From: Pseudoalteromonas phenolica
GTDB taxonomy: Bacteria > Pseudomonadota > Gammaproteobacteria > Enterobacterales > Alteromonadaceae
Assembly: GCF_005886345.1 (NCBI RefSeq)
Contig: NZ_PNEC01000008.1
Coordinates: 1 to 64,000 of the forward strand
Length of the DNA stretch: 64,000 bases
Reading direction: 5' to 3'
In this document: in pieces, positions 49,964 to 59,484 of the stretch
Position numbering within the stretch: the stretch's first letter is position 1
Layout of the letters: each line of letters begins with the position of its first letter
Position numbers and translations under genes: made by a program
Notes under the pieces: model-generated
Databases searched by the model: none
Told to the model about the DNA's origin: nothing
What the model saw: only the letters and a program-made list of their open reading frames with translations

Positions 49964-50046
49964 CTTTTAAACTCATTCACTCGAAATTAACCAACTAATA
50001 GTACCTTATTTAAAATTATTTATAACATATTAATCTTAAGACATAC

Positions 50047-50111
50047 TTAAAGCACTAAATCAGACCGATATAATATCTAACCAGACAATGGCATTGTAAA
50101 CAATAATGCCA
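50047..50111 (+). promoter_or_regulatory. Putative promoter and inverted repeat upstream of the sensor kinase
   Basis: A perfect -10 TATAAT is at 50069-50074 with a weak -35 TTAAAG 16 bp upstream. Downstream, at 50089-50111, TGGCATT and AATGCCA form 7-bp inverted arms around a 9-nt centre that itself holds ATTGT/ACAAT. This would lie in the 5' untranslated RNA or act as an operator. Confidence 0.4.
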
Positions 50112-50198
50112 GATAAATATTTATTTTTACGTCTTTATTAGCTAAGTTTAACAACAGACATATCTATTTGTACAAAATCAGGGAGCCTAGCTTCATTC

Positions 50199-51962
50199 AT
50201 GCTACAAAAAAGCCTATCAAAAAAGCTACTTACGAATGTGCTATCGGTTTACTTTTTGTTAACTTTCCTTGTCACATGTGGTCAGGTCGTTACTGAGTAT
50301 ATCAATACTAAAAATTATATTCAGAACGAGTTAACCATGCTGCAAAAAACTTTTAGCCGAAGTTTAACGCGTGCTATTTGGGAATTAAACACCAAGCAAA
50401 CCGTTACTACTGCAGAAGGCCTGCTGGCAATCCCTATGATTGAAGGCATTATCGTACGTGACGATAGTGGTGAAATTATCTCTCAACTAGGTCGCTCTCT
50501 TGATATTCATGAGCTGTATAGCCAACAACTTGTTCAAGAAGAAGCAATCATCGAAGATACACCTTCTGGCCTCTTTGGATATACCTTTCCACTCATTTTC
50601 GAGTTTTCAGGTCGAGCGACACAAGTTGGTGATGTCACACTCTTCTCAAGCCGGGAAGTTGTGCTTAGCCGTATTATGTTATCTATATATTTCTTACTTG
50701 GTAACGCAGTCGTAAAGACCACTTTCCTAATCATTTTATTTTTAATTGCTTTCAGAAAGCTGCTAACAGAACCATTAACTGACTTAACTGAACAGATTGA
50801 AGCATTTGAGTTAAATGATGACATCGATGGACAGCGCATTGACATTGGCACAACGGAACGCAATGAGTTAAAAGTGATGGAGGAGGCTTTCAATAAACTG
50901 ATAGACAAAGTCAGTGACTATCGCAACCAACTCGATGACACGCAAAAAGAACTATTAATCAGTAATGAGAAGTTAGACCAACACAATTTGCAGCTAGAGC
51001 AAGAAGTTGCTCGAAAAACATCAAACCTCAGCCAAGCCATGATGGACTTACAGCAGCAAAAATACGAACTTGAAAAACAAAAACTTACACTTACAGAAGA
51101 AATCGACTTACGTCGTCAAACTGAACAAGAATTGCTGACTAAACAAAAAGAACTTGAGCGTTATTTAGATGAATTAAACATGGCCCAAGAACGCCTTGTT
51201 GGGTCTGAAAAAATGGCGGCATTAGGTGGTTTAGTAGCGGGTATAACGCACGATATCAACACCCCTGTTGGCATTGGTGTTACAGCAACCTCATTTTTGC
51301 AAGAACGTTTGGAGCAAATTGAAGCAGCTTATAAAGACAAAACACTTTCTCCAAAAGCGCTTGAAGAGTTTATTAACGACGCTAAGCAAAGCACCAGTTT
51401 ACTGACTACAAACTTAGATAGAGCCTCTGAGCTGGTTGCTAGCTTTAAGCAGATTGCGGTAGACCAAGCCAGTGAGGCTGTCCGCAATATCAATTTGAAG
51501 CAATATCTTGCTGAGGTTATTCGCTCGTTGCATCCCAAATTAAAGAAAACCAAGCATGCGATTAATATTGAATGTCCTGAAGACCTTCAATTGAATTTAC
51601 CTGCAGGTGCAATTAGCCAGATTTTTACCAACTTGATTATGAACTCACTTATTCATGGATTTGAAGGTATTGATCAGGGTGAGATTAATATAGAGATTAA
51701 AAATGATAACGAGGATGTAGTTATTCATTACAAGGACAATGGCCGTGGTGTGAGCCAAACGCAACTTGAAAAGTTATTCGACCCTTTCTTTACAACTAAA
51801 CGCGACCAAGGTGGTAGTGGTTTAGGCACACATATAACGTTGAACCTGGTAAAACAGACATTAAACGGAGAAATAGAAGTAAACAGTGAGGAAGGAAAAG
51901 GCTTGAGTTATTTGATCCGATTCCCTAAGACACTACAACAACCGACAAGTATGTTCGATTAA
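50199..51962 (+). CDS. Sensor histidine kinase
   Basis: A 587-residue membrane kinase. It has two membrane segments (about 12-35 and 160-185) with a 120-residue periplasmic domain between them. HAMP (about 185-240) and a long coiled coil (about 240-330) follow. The dimerisation helix carries the phosphoacceptor His at about 350 (AGITHDINTPVG). The ATPase domain has the N box FTNLIMNSLIHGFEG (about 475) and the glycine boxes DNGRGV and GGSGLGTHI. This is the HPK4-like H-D-x-N-x-P type. There is no receiver on the protein, so it likely phosphorylates the divergent receiver protein at 49598-49963. Confidence 0.9.
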   Translation: MLQKSLSKKLLTNVLSVYFLLTFLVTCGQVVTEYINTKNYIQNELTMLQKTFSRSLTRAIWELNTKQTVTTAEGLLAIPMIEGIIVRDDSGEIISQLGRSLDIHELYSQQLVQEEAIIEDTPSGLFGYTFPLIFEFSGRATQVGDVTLFSSREVVLSRIMLSIYFLLGNAVVKTTFLIILFLIAFRKLLTEPLTDLTEQIEAFELNDDIDGQRIDIGTTERNELKVMEEAFNKLIDKVSDYRNQLDDTQKELLISNEKLDQHNLQLEQEVARKTSNLSQAMMDLQQQKYELEKQKLTLTEEIDLRRQTEQELLTKQKELERYLDELNMAQERLVGSEKMAALGGLVAGITHDINTPVGIGVTATSFLQERLEQIEAAYKDKTLSPKALEEFINDAKQSTSLLTTNLDRASELVASFKQIAVDQASEAVRNINLKQYLAEVIRSLHPKLKKTKHAINIECPEDLQLNLPAGAISQIFTNLIMNSLIHGFEGIDQGEINIEIKNDNEDVVIHYKDNGRGVSQTQLEKLFDPFFTTKRDQGGSGLGTHITLNLVKQTLNGEIEVNSEEGKGLSYLIRFPKTLQQPTSMFD

Positions 51963-51984
51963 AATACAGCTTTCTTTAACTGAT

Positions 51985-52014
51985 TTAAGCCCTGATTATT
52001 CGGGGCTTAATTTT
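51985..52014 (+). terminator. Terminator of the sensor kinase gene
   Basis: TTAAGCCC and GGGCTTAA pair around an 11-nt loop, followed by TTTT, 22 nt after the stop codon. Confidence 0.75.
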
Positions 52015-52077
52015 ATCCCCCAAGCAAAATAAATATTGCTATCATAGCCAACATTAAAATCAGTGGATAATAACAAT

Positions 52078-52989
52078 ATGTGGTTCAGCAACCTGATCTG
52101 TTACAGATTCAAACAAGACGTTTCATATAACCAAGAAGACTTTGAAAAAGCCTTAGAGCAAGACGTATTCCGCCCTTGTGGTAGCCAAGAAATGAATACA
52201 TTTGGCTGGACAAAAGCATTTGGCAAACACGGGCAAATTTTATCGCACTTCTCTGAAAAAAGTATTTTAGTGTGTGCAAAACGTGAAGAGAAGGTGCTTC
52301 CTGCTTCAGTTATCAACGATATGCTAGCTGAAAAAATTGAATTAATTGAACGCGAAGAAAACCGTCCAGTTAAGAAAAAAGAAAAAGATGAGCTTAAGGA
52401 GAACATCTTAAGCACATTGCTTCCTCAAGCGTTCAAAAAATCGAGCCTACAATTTGCTTTTATAGATCAAGTAAATGGCTGGGTTATTGTGAACAGTGCG
52501 AGCTTTAATAAAGCCGAAGAGTTACTCGCACTACTTAGAAAGTCATTAGGCACACTGCCTGTGGTACCTGCGTTTGCTAACTATGATTTAGATGTATTCT
52601 TAACTGACTGGCTAACTCACTTTAATGCCCCTGATGGTTTCGCGATTGGCTCAGATGCAGAACTGCAAGAGCCTGATGACAACGGTGCGCAAGTTAAATT
52701 AAAGCAGCATGATTTAGCCAGCGAAGAGATCAAAACTCACTTAGAAAATGGTAAGCGTGTTACTAAACTAGCGCTTGATTGGCGTGAACGTGTGAAGTTC
52801 ATTTTGCAAAATGACGGTACATTAAAACGCTTAAGCTATGCCGATGCGCTAAAAGAGCAAAATGCAGATATTCCAAAAGAAGATATGGCCATTAAGTTAG
52901 ATGCCGATTTCATCTTAATCACAGAAGAAATTAAAGAGCTACTTGAAGAACTCACTTCTGGGTTAGGTGATAAAGAAGATTTAGCTTAA
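52078..52989 (+). CDS. rdgC: Recombination-associated protein RdgC
   Basis: A 303-residue DNA-binding ring protein that limits RecA activity. It begins MWFSNLICYRF and has the conserved CGSQEMNTFGW, NTLLRKSLGTLPVVP-type segment (here LLALLRKSLGTLPVVPAF) and KLALDWRERVKFILQNDGTLKRL. The ATG at 52078 gives the E. coli length of 303; a GTG 15 nt upstream would add five residues and contains the likely ribosome site. Confidence 0.95.
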   Translation: MWFSNLICYRFKQDVSYNQEDFEKALEQDVFRPCGSQEMNTFGWTKAFGKHGQILSHFSEKSILVCAKREEKVLPASVINDMLAEKIELIEREENRPVKKKEKDELKENILSTLLPQAFKKSSLQFAFIDQVNGWVIVNSASFNKAEELLALLRKSLGTLPVVPAFANYDLDVFLTDWLTHFNAPDGFAIGSDAELQEPDDNGAQVKLKQHDLASEEIKTHLENGKRVTKLALDWRERVKFILQNDGTLKRLSYADALKEQNADIPKEDMAIKLDADFILITEEIKELLEELTSGLGDKEDLA

Positions 52990-53026
52990 TCTTTTATTCA
53001 AAGTACAAAATGAATACTTAAACTAG

Positions 53027-53050
53027 AAAGGAGCCAAACGGCTCCTTTTT
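53027..53050 (+). terminator. Terminator of rdgC
   Basis: AAAGGAGCC and GGCTCCTTT pair around AAAC, followed by T residues, about 38 nt after the rdgC stop. It can also serve the convergent yqhD-type gene. Confidence 0.88.
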
Positions 53051-53092
53051 TATAAGATGGATTAACCTAAGCTTAGGTTAAATTAAATGAAT

Positions 53093-54247
53093 TTACTTGG
53101 CTGCTAACAGTATCTCTTTAACGATATCTAACGTTAGATCACCAGTTTCACTTAATTGAGTTAATCCCATTTTTTCCATATTAGCTACTACCGTATCAAT
53201 GCCTTCATCATCGATACCATAGTGAGACAGTGCAGTAACAATATCTAATGAGTTGAAAAACGCTTCAGTCTTATCTATTGCCTGATTAATCTTCTCGTCT
53301 TCAGTGCCGTCTGTAATGTCCCATACACGCTCAGCAAATTGTACTAGCTTGTCATGTTTATGTGCTTTACGTACTCTTAATAAGCTAGGAAGAACAATGG
53401 CGAGTGTACGACCGTGCGCAATACCGAACATCGCTGTCAGTTCATGACCAATCATGTGAGTTGACCAATCCTGTGGTACACCAACACCGATAATGCCATT
53501 CAGAGCAGATGTAGCTGACCACATAAAGTTCTTACGAGCCGCTAAATCATCACTTTGATAAGTAACCGGGCCATCTTCAATTAAGGTTCTTAAAATTCCT
53601 TCAGAGAATCTGTCTTGCACTTTTGCACCGACAGGCTGAGTCAGGTATTGCTCAACTACGTGCACAAACGCATCTGCTACGCCATTCGCCACCTGCTCTT
53701 TTGGTAAAGAGAAAGTAAAGTCTGGATCTAGCACTGAAAACTGTGGATACACTAGTGGCGATGTAATTGGGTATTTTTGCTCATTGTAGGTCACCACAGA
53801 AAAGGCATTCATTTCAGAGCCAGTCGCAGGTAAAGTCGCAATACAACCAAGCGGTACCGCTTTTTCAACTGGCACAGGATTAAAGCCGTGGAACAATAAT
53901 GTATGATGATCTTTATCAGCATTCGCTGCTAAAGCGATAAATTTTGTGCCATCCATCACTGAGCCACCGCCAACAGCAAGTAAAAAGTCGATGTCGTTCT
54001 CTTTCACCACTTTTACCGCTTTCATTAAAGTCTCAAATTGCGGATTTGGCTCAATACCACCAAATTCAATTACTTCGCGATCACCTAAATTGCTAACCAC
54101 TTTTTCTAGGGTGCCAAAGCGCTTAACGCTACCACCACCATATAAAACCATTACTTTTGCCGATGCTGGAATAAGCTTATCTAGTTCGCCCAGTCTATCT
54201 TGACCAAATACGATTCGAGTCGGATTGTAAAAATCAAAGTTTTGCAT
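53093..54247 (-). CDS. yqhD: YqhD-type iron-containing alcohol dehydrogenase / aldehyde reductase
   Basis: A 384-residue NADPH-dependent reductase of the iron-ADH family, which detoxifies short-chain and lipid-peroxidation aldehydes. Cofactor motifs are YGGGSVKR (about 38) and GGGSVMDGTKF (about 94-104). Metal ligands are visible in ANGVADAFVHVVEQY (Asp, His) and HMIGHELTAMFGIAHGRT (two His). Similarity to E. coli YqhD runs over the whole length. A divergent AraC regulator matches the E. coli yqhC-yqhD arrangement. Confidence 0.9.
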   Translation of the reverse strand: MQNFDFYNPTRIVFGQDRLGELDKLIPASAKVMVLYGGGSVKRFGTLEKVVSNLGDREVIEFGGIEPNPQFETLMKAVKVVKENDIDFLLAVGGGSVMDGTKFIALAANADKDHHTLLFHGFNPVPVEKAVPLGCIATLPATGSEMNAFSVVTYNEQKYPITSPLVYPQFSVLDPDFTFSLPKEQVANGVADAFVHVVEQYLTQPVGAKVQDRFSEGILRTLIEDGPVTYQSDDLAARKNFMWSATSALNGIIGVGVPQDWSTHMIGHELTAMFGIAHGRTLAIVLPSLLRVRKAHKHDKLVQFAERVWDITDGTEDEKINQAIDKTEAFFNSLDIVTALSHYGIDDEGIDTVVANMEKMGLTQLSETGDLTLDIVKEILLAAK

Positions 54248-54356
54248 AATGTGCCCCTATGTATTTTGTTAAGTACAGAATAGCAATTCATAGGTTTATT
54301 AAAATGACTTAAACCATCAATATCATGCCTAAAACTCTCACTCTTAATAAATCCAG

Positions 54357-54384
54357 TTAAAAGTACTTTCCCTCTTGGTATAAT
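54357..54384 (+). promoter_or_regulatory. Predicted promoter of the AraC-type regulator
   Basis: A -35 TTAAAA (54357-54362) and a consensus -10 TATAAT (54379-54384) are separated by 16 bp, 30 bp before the regulator's ATG. Confidence 0.55.
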
Positions 54385-54413
54385 AAATCCATCAAATAAC
54401 TTGGTAACGAACG

Positions 54414-55286
54414 ATGCAATCACTCATTACACAACTAGAACTATTAGCACCCTCTGAAGGTTATAACCAGACATTTATTAACGGCGTTGGTATCTATAAA
54501 AGCAGTGAAAGCGCACAAAAAACGCCACTGTGTTACAGCCAAGGCATTATTTTTGTTCTACAAGGGCAAAAACGGGTCTTTTTCGATGAGCAAATTTATA
54601 CTTATAACCCAGATAATTATTTGGTCCTCACCGTGCCTTTACCTGCAGAGTGTGAAACACAACTTATAAACAACAAACCGTTACTGTCATTAATCATCGA
54701 CTTTGATATGCCTTTACTTGGGGAGTTAGTAAGGGTATTTGATGAACATGGAAAACTAAATAGCAGCGATAAAATTAACAATGCAAAAGGCCTATTCGTC
54801 AGTGAAAATACCGACGCTTTATCTTGCACGCTCACTCGATTAGTTGATTGTTTAAGCTCAAAGTTACAATCTGACGTTATTGGTAAGGGCTTGATAAGGG
54901 AAGTCTTTTATTATGTATTGCAAGGCCCACAAGCATCGCCTTTATTTGATCTCGTCTCACATAATACGCATATGTCTAAAATGGAGCGCATACTCAAGCA
55001 TCTGCATAATCACTATGATGACAAGCTTGATGTTGAACAACTCGCTAGTATGGCAAATATGAGCCCCTCGACTTTTCACAGAAACTTTAAACAGATAACC
55101 GCATCTTCACCCATCCAATACGTAAAGAAGCTCAGATTATCTAAAGCCAAAGAGTTGTTGCAAGATCAAGGGCTCAAAGTAAAACAGGCCGCGGCACAAG
55201 TTGGCTATGAAAGTGCTACCCAGTTTAGTCGCGAATTTACACGTTACTTTGGTCTATCACCGAGTGATTATGCCAAAGCGAATTAA
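54414..55286 (+). CDS. AraC-family regulator (YqhC-like)
   Basis: A 290-residue transcription factor. An AraC_N (PF06719-type) cupin-like domain (about 20-170) is followed by a double helix-turn-helix domain (about 185-287), with LDVEQLASMANMSPSTFHRNFKQIT and VKQAAAQVGYESATQFSREFTRYFG. E. coli YqhC has the same architecture and activates yqhD in response to aldehydes. Divergence from the YqhD-type gene supports the same role here, as inference. Its stop overlaps the convergent acetyltransferase stop by four bases. Confidence 0.88.
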   Translation: MQSLITQLELLAPSEGYNQTFINGVGIYKSSESAQKTPLCYSQGIIFVLQGQKRVFFDEQIYTYNPDNYLVLTVPLPAECETQLINNKPLLSLIIDFDMPLLGELVRVFDEHGKLNSSDKINNAKGLFVSENTDALSCTLTRLVDCLSSKLQSDVIGKGLIREVFYYVLQGPQASPLFDLVSHNTHMSKMERILKHLHNHYDDKLDVEQLASMANMSPSTFHRNFKQITASSPIQYVKKLRLSKAKELLQDQGLKVKQAAAQVGYESATQFSREFTRYFGLSPSDYAKAN

Positions 55287-55735
55287 AAATGCTTTTCGAA
55301 GAGTAGCAGCTGATGCTCACCATGCTGACAGCGCTTAAACTCTTGGTAGCCAAGTTTACGGTAGATGTGTTGCCCTCTTTCATTAAAGTCAAACACATCT
55401 AGCCAAATTCGCTGGCAAGCGAAGTGCTCAAGGCAATATTGCTCCATCGCTTGAATAGCCAACTGCCCTATTCCAGCACCGCGATGACCTATCACTATGC
55501 GCCTAAACTCAATAGTGTTATTGGGCTCCAAAGCAAGGATAATAAAACCCACCAACTGTTCACTTTGAAAAACTGACAAGTATTGAATTGCAGGGTCTTG
55601 CATACTGACCAAGTGCAGCTCTTTGGAATTGGCTAAGATATATTCACTCACGTCAGACTGCTGCTCCCACGTCACCAAATCATCTAAATGCGCTTCATGA
55701 GTAGCAAAAAGTTTTATGTACAGCTTTGACATCAT
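55283..55735 (-). CDS. GNAT-family N-acetyltransferase
   Basis: A 150-residue protein with the GNAT fold. The acetyl-CoA loop lies in RRIVIGHRGAGIGQLAIQAMEQY (about 78-100) and the C-terminal NERGQHIYRKLGYQEF (about 119-134) is the usual beta-bulge region. The substrate is not predictable. It is convergent and overlapping by four bases with the AraC-type gene. Confidence 0.85.
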   Translation of the reverse strand: MMSKLYIKLFATHEAHLDDLVTWEQQSDVSEYILANSKELHLVSMQDPAIQYLSVFQSEQLVGFIILALEPNNTIEFRRIVIGHRGAGIGQLAIQAMEQYCLEHFACQRIWLDVFDFNERGQHIYRKLGYQEFKRCQHGEHQLLLFEKHF

Positions 55736-55744
55736 TTTTCCTAA

Positions 55745-55907
55745 ATACCAATCCCCAATAATACTAAAATCATTTTGAAGGACTAAAACTGATGCTAGCT
55801 TCGTTAAAAATTTCTTATTTAGAACAACTAAATTGCAAAATTTTAGCCTCGCTATCGACTAGTTTTCCTTGCCTCAAAATAGCTCTCTCTATTAAGAGGA
55901 TTGGTAT
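55745..55907. repeat. 163-bp MITE-like extragenic repeat
   Basis: Perfect 10-bp terminal inverted repeats, ATACCAATCC and GGATTGGTAT, bound a 163-bp non-coding, AT-rich segment. Its right 36 bp recur with 30 of 36 matches at 7608-7643. There is no ORF inside. The pattern fits a small non-autonomous element dispersed in the genome. Its right end abuts the tkt terminator. No clear target duplication can be read. Confidence 0.65.
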
Positions 55908-55910
55908 AAA

Positions 55911-55934
55911 AAAACCCGCAGCAAGTGCGGGTTT
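55911..55934 (-). terminator. Terminator of tkt
   Basis: ACCCGCA and TGCGGGT pair around CTTGC (minus strand), followed by seven T, about 26 nt after the tkt stop. Confidence 0.88.
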
Positions 55935-55958
55935 AAAATCATTTAATTTAGTTATGGA

Positions 55959-57953
55959 TTAAGCAAATAAACGGTTAGCTTGTGCTACCACATTGTCAAC
56001 TGTGAAGCCGAAGTGTTCAAAAAGCTCACCTGCAGGTGCTGACTCACCAAATGTTGACATACCAACCACTGCGCCGTTTAAGCCAACATACTTGAACCAG
56101 TAGTCAGCAATACCCGCTTCAACGGCAACACGACGTGTTACTGCAGCTGGTAAAACGCTTTCTTTATATTCAGCTGACTGTGCATCAAATACATCAGTTG
56201 AAGGCATAGACACAACACGTACTTTCTTGCCTTGTAAGCGTAACTCTTTCGCAGCATCTACTGCTAACTGTACTTCTGAACCTGTAGCAATCAAAATAAG
56301 CTCAGGGTTACCGTCACAGCTAAGCACATAACCACCTTGCTTAATTGCAGCAACTTGTGCTTCGTCACGTGCTTGTTGCTCTAAACCTTGGCGAGTAAAG
56401 ATAAGTGATGTTGGGCCATCTTTGCGTTCAATCGCTTGCTGCCAAGCAACTGCAGACTCAACTTGGTCACATGGACGCCAGTTTACTAGGTTAGGTGTTA
56501 AGCGCATGCTGGCAATTTGCTCAACCGGTTGGTGCGTCGGACCATCTTCACCCAGACCAATTGAATCGTGAGTATAAACAAAGATGCTTGGCTGCTTCAT
56601 TAATGCTGCCATACGTACCGCGTTGCGCGCGTACTCCATGAACATTAAAAAAGTTGCACCATAAGGTACGAAGCCTTTGTGTAGTGCAATACCGTTCATG
56701 ATTGCTGACATACCAAATTCACGTACACCGTAGAAAATGTAGTTACCTGAAGCATCATCAGCCGTTAAGCCTTTTGAGCCTTCCCATAGAGTCAGGTTAG
56801 AGCCTGCAAGATCAGCTGAGCCGCCCATAAATTCAGGAAGAATTGGACCAAATGCATTCAGTGCATTTTGTGACGCTTTACGTGTCGCAGGATTAGCTGG
56901 GTTTGCTTGAAGCTCTGCAATGTATTTTTCAGTTTCAGCTTGCCAGTTTGTAGGTAGTTCGCCTTTCATTCGACGCTCAAACTCAGCCGCAAGTTCAGGG
57001 TACGCCATTTGGTACTCTGTGAATTTCACTAACCAGTGGCTTTGTGCTTGTTGACCACGAGAAGAGGCATCCCACTTCGCGTAGATGTCTTCAGGGATTT
57101 CAAACGCATCGTGATCCCAACCAAGGAATTCACGTGCTGCTTTAATTTCTTCATCACCTAATGGTGCACCGTGACAATCGTGGCTACCTGATTTGTTTGG
57201 TGAGCCATAACCAATTACTGTCTTACAGCAAATAAGTGTTGGCTTGTCAGTTTCTGCACGAGCCGCTTCGATTGCCGCTTTAATTGCATCGCTATCGTGA
57301 CCGTCTACATCAGCAATTACATGCCAGCCGTAAGATTCAAAACGTTTCGGTGTATCATCGCTGAACCAGCCTTCTACTTCACCATCGATTGAGATGCCGT
57401 TGTCATCCCAGAATGCGATAAGCTTACCAAGACCTAGTGTACCGGCTAATGAACAAGCTTCATGTGAAATACCTTCCATTAAACAGCCATCGCCTAAGAA
57501 GGTGTAAGTGAAGTGGTTTACAATATCAAATTCGTCACGGTTGAATTGCGCTGCAAGTGCTTTCTCAGCAATCGCCATACCTACCGCGTTAGTGATACCC
57601 TGGCCTAGTGGGCCTGTTGTTGTTTCTACACCTGGTGCATAGCCGTACTCTGGGTGGCCCGGTGTTTTAGAATGCATTTGACGGAAGTTTTTCAGATCAT
57701 CAATAGAAAGATCATAACCGCTCAGGTGCAACAAAGAATAAATAAGCATAGAGCCGTGACCGTTTGACAGAATAAAGCGGTCTCTGTCAGCCCACTCTGG
57801 GTTGCTTGGGTTGTGCTTTAAATAATCGCGCCACAGTACTTCTGCGATATCGGCCATGCCCATTGGTGCTCCAGGGTGGCCTGATTTAGCTTTTTGTACT
57901 GCGTCCATAGACAGAACGCGAATGGCATTTGCAAGTTCTTTGCGAGACGGCAT
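55959..57953 (-). CDS. tkt: Transketolase
   Basis: A 664-residue thiamin-diphosphate enzyme of the pentose phosphate pathway. ThDP motifs are [13 protein letters not shown] (about 154) with the NGISIDG segment. GHPGAPMG at about 25-32 and [16 protein letters not shown] (about 470) are transketolase signatures. Length matches E. coli TktA. It is divergent from metK. Confidence 0.96.
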   Translation of the reverse strand: MPSRKELANAIRVLSMDAVQKAKSGHPGAPMGMADIAEVLWRDYLKHNPSNPEWADRDRFILSNGHGSMLIYSLLHLSGYDLSIDDLKNFRQMHSKTPGHPEYGYAPGVETTTGPLGQGITNAVGMAIAEKALAAQFNRDEFDIVNHFTYTFLGDGCLMEGISHEACSLAGTLGLGKLIAFWDDNGISIDGEVEGWFSDDTPKRFESYGWHVIADVDGHDSDAIKAAIEAARAETDKPTLICCKTVIGYGSPNKSGSHDCHGAPLGDEEIKAAREFLGWDHDAFEIPEDIYAKWDASSRGQQAQSHWLVKFTEYQMAYPELAAEFERRMKGELPTNWQAETEKYIAELQANPANPATRKASQNALNAFGPILPEFMGGSADLAGSNLTLWEGSKGLTADDASGNYIFYGVREFGMSAIMNGIALHKGFVPYGATFLMFMEYARNAVRMAALMKQPSIFVYTHDSIGLGEDGPTHQPVEQIASMRLTPNLVNWRPCDQVESAVAWQQAIERKDGPTSLIFTRQGLEQQARDEAQVAAIKQGGYVLSCDGNPELILIATGSEVQLAVDAAKELRLQGKKVRVVSMPSTDVFDAQSAEYKESVLPAAVTRRVAVEAGIADYWFKYVGLNGAVVGMSTFGESAPAGELFEHFGFTVDNVVAQANRLFA

Positions 57954-58099
57954 GAATTCTCCTACCTTTAATAATGTTGCGCTGAAATGTCAGTGTTCTC
58001 ATTCTGACTCATTTATGGTGCTTTCTGCAACGTAAATACCTGAGAAAAAGAGAGCTAAACCTGCTTATTTCAAGATCTGCAATTGAAAAAATCTAATTC

Positions 58100-58115
58100 A
58101 GACGTCTAGGCGTAA
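58100..58115. promoter_or_regulatory. MetJ operator (two tandem met boxes) of metK
   Basis: 58100-58107 is AGACGTCT, a perfect met box. The next eight bases, AGGCGTAA, match it in 5 of 8 positions. Just downstream, TAGGCA (58122-58127) and TAGAAT (58145-58150) with 17-bp spacing form a likely promoter, so MetJ with S-adenosylmethionine would repress metK from here. Confidence 0.75.
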
Positions 58116-58216
58116 AAAAGCTAGGCAAGTTAATTTGTTTTAGATAGAATACGCCCCTTATTTTTTCGCGCTATCCCCGATGTTCGTGAAGCGCAATATT
58201 TGTGAGCATAGATACA

Positions 58217-59404
58217 ATGGCAAAACACTTATTTACTTCTGAGTCTGTTTCTGAAGGTCATCCGGATAAAATCGCTGATCAGATCTCTGACGCGGTACTA
58301 GATGCAATCATTACGCAAGACAAACACGCACGTGTTGCTTGTGAAACTATGGTTAAAACAGGCGTTGCGATCATCTCTGGTGAAATTTCAACAGATGCTT
58401 GGGTAGACCTAGAGTCAATCACGCGTAAAGTAATCACAGATATCGGTTACACGTCTTCTGATGTAGGTTTTGACGGTGACACATGTGGCATTATGAACCT
58501 TATCGGTCAACAATCTCCTGAAATTGCACAAGGCGTAGACCGTTCTAAGCCAGAAGAGCAAGGTGCGGGTGACCAAGGTCTAATGTTTGGTTATGCAACG
58601 AACGAAACACCAACGCTTATGCCTGCGCCACTTTACTACTCACACTTATTAGTAGAGCGTCAAGCACAAGCGCGTAAATCAGGTATCCTACCTTGGTTAC
58701 GTCCTGATGCTAAATCTCAGGTAACTTTCGTATATGAAGATGGTAAACCTGTTGCTATCGATGCTGTTGTACTTTCAACTCAGCACAACCCAGACATCGA
58801 GCAGGATGCACTGGTTGATGCTGTTATGGAAAACATCATCAAGCACACGCTACCTGCAGAGTTATTAACTGAAGATACTAAATACTTCATCAACCCAACG
58901 GGTCGTTTCGTGATCGGTGGTCCAGTAGGTGACTGTGGTCTAACAGGCCGTAAAATCATCGTTGACACATACGGTGGTATGGCACGTCACGGTGGTGGCG
59001 CTTTCTCTGGTAAAGATCCATCAAAGGTTGACCGTAGTGCAGCTTACGCTGGTCGTTATGTTGCTAAAAACATTGTTGCAGCAGGCCTTGCTGATAAGTG
59101 TGAAATCCAAGTTTCTTACGCTATCGGTGTAGCTGAGCCAACGTCAATCACAATTGATACGTTTGGTACTGGTAAAGTTTCTGAAGAGAAGTTAGTTGAG
59201 TTAGTTCGTGAGCACTTCGACTTACGTCCTTACGGTATCACTAAGATGCTAGACCTTCTTCACCCTATGTACCAAATGACTGCAGCATACGGTCACTTCG
59301 GTCGTGAGCCGTTTGAAATGACGGTAGGTGATGATACTTTCACCGCATTCAGCTGGGAAAAAACAGACAAAGCAGACGCACTAAGAGCTGCTGCTGGCTT
59401 ATAA
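58217..59404 (+). CDS. metK: S-adenosylmethionine synthase
   Basis: A 395-residue enzyme making SAM from methionine and ATP. Signatures are [29 protein letters not shown] and [19 protein letters not shown]. The ATG at 58217 ([11 protein letters not shown]) matches E. coli; a GTG 15 nt upstream is less likely. A met-box operator upstream suggests MetJ control. Confidence 0.97.
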   Translation: MAKHLFTSESVSEGHPDKIADQISDAVLDAIITQDKHARVACETMVKTGVAIISGEISTDAWVDLESITRKVITDIGYTSSDVGFDGDTCGIMNLIGQQSPEIAQGVDRSKPEEQGAGDQGLMFGYATNETPTLMPAPLYYSHLLVERQAQARKSGILPWLRPDAKSQVTFVYEDGKPVAIDAVVLSTQHNPDIEQDALVDAVMENIIKHTLPAELLTEDTKYFINPTGRFVIGGPVGDCGLTGRKIIVDTYGGMARHGGGAFSGKDPSKVDRSAAYAGRYVAKNIVAAGLADKCEIQVSYAIGVAEPTSITIDTFGTGKVSEEKLVELVREHFDLRPYGITKMLDLLHPMYQMTAAYGHFGREPFEMTVGDDTFTAFSWEKTDKADALRAAAGL

Positions 59405-59420
59405 TTTTAAGTCATCTGTT

Positions 59421-59455
59421 AAAAAGGCGCTTGCCTGAAAAGAAGCGCCTTTTTT
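59421..59455. terminator. Bidirectional terminator after metK
   Basis: AAAAAGGCGCTT and AAGCGCCTTTTT pair perfectly around a 10-nt loop, between convergent metK and the HDOD gene. Confidence 0.9.
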
Positions 59456-59484
59456 AACACCTAAGTTTTACCAAAAAATAGTCG

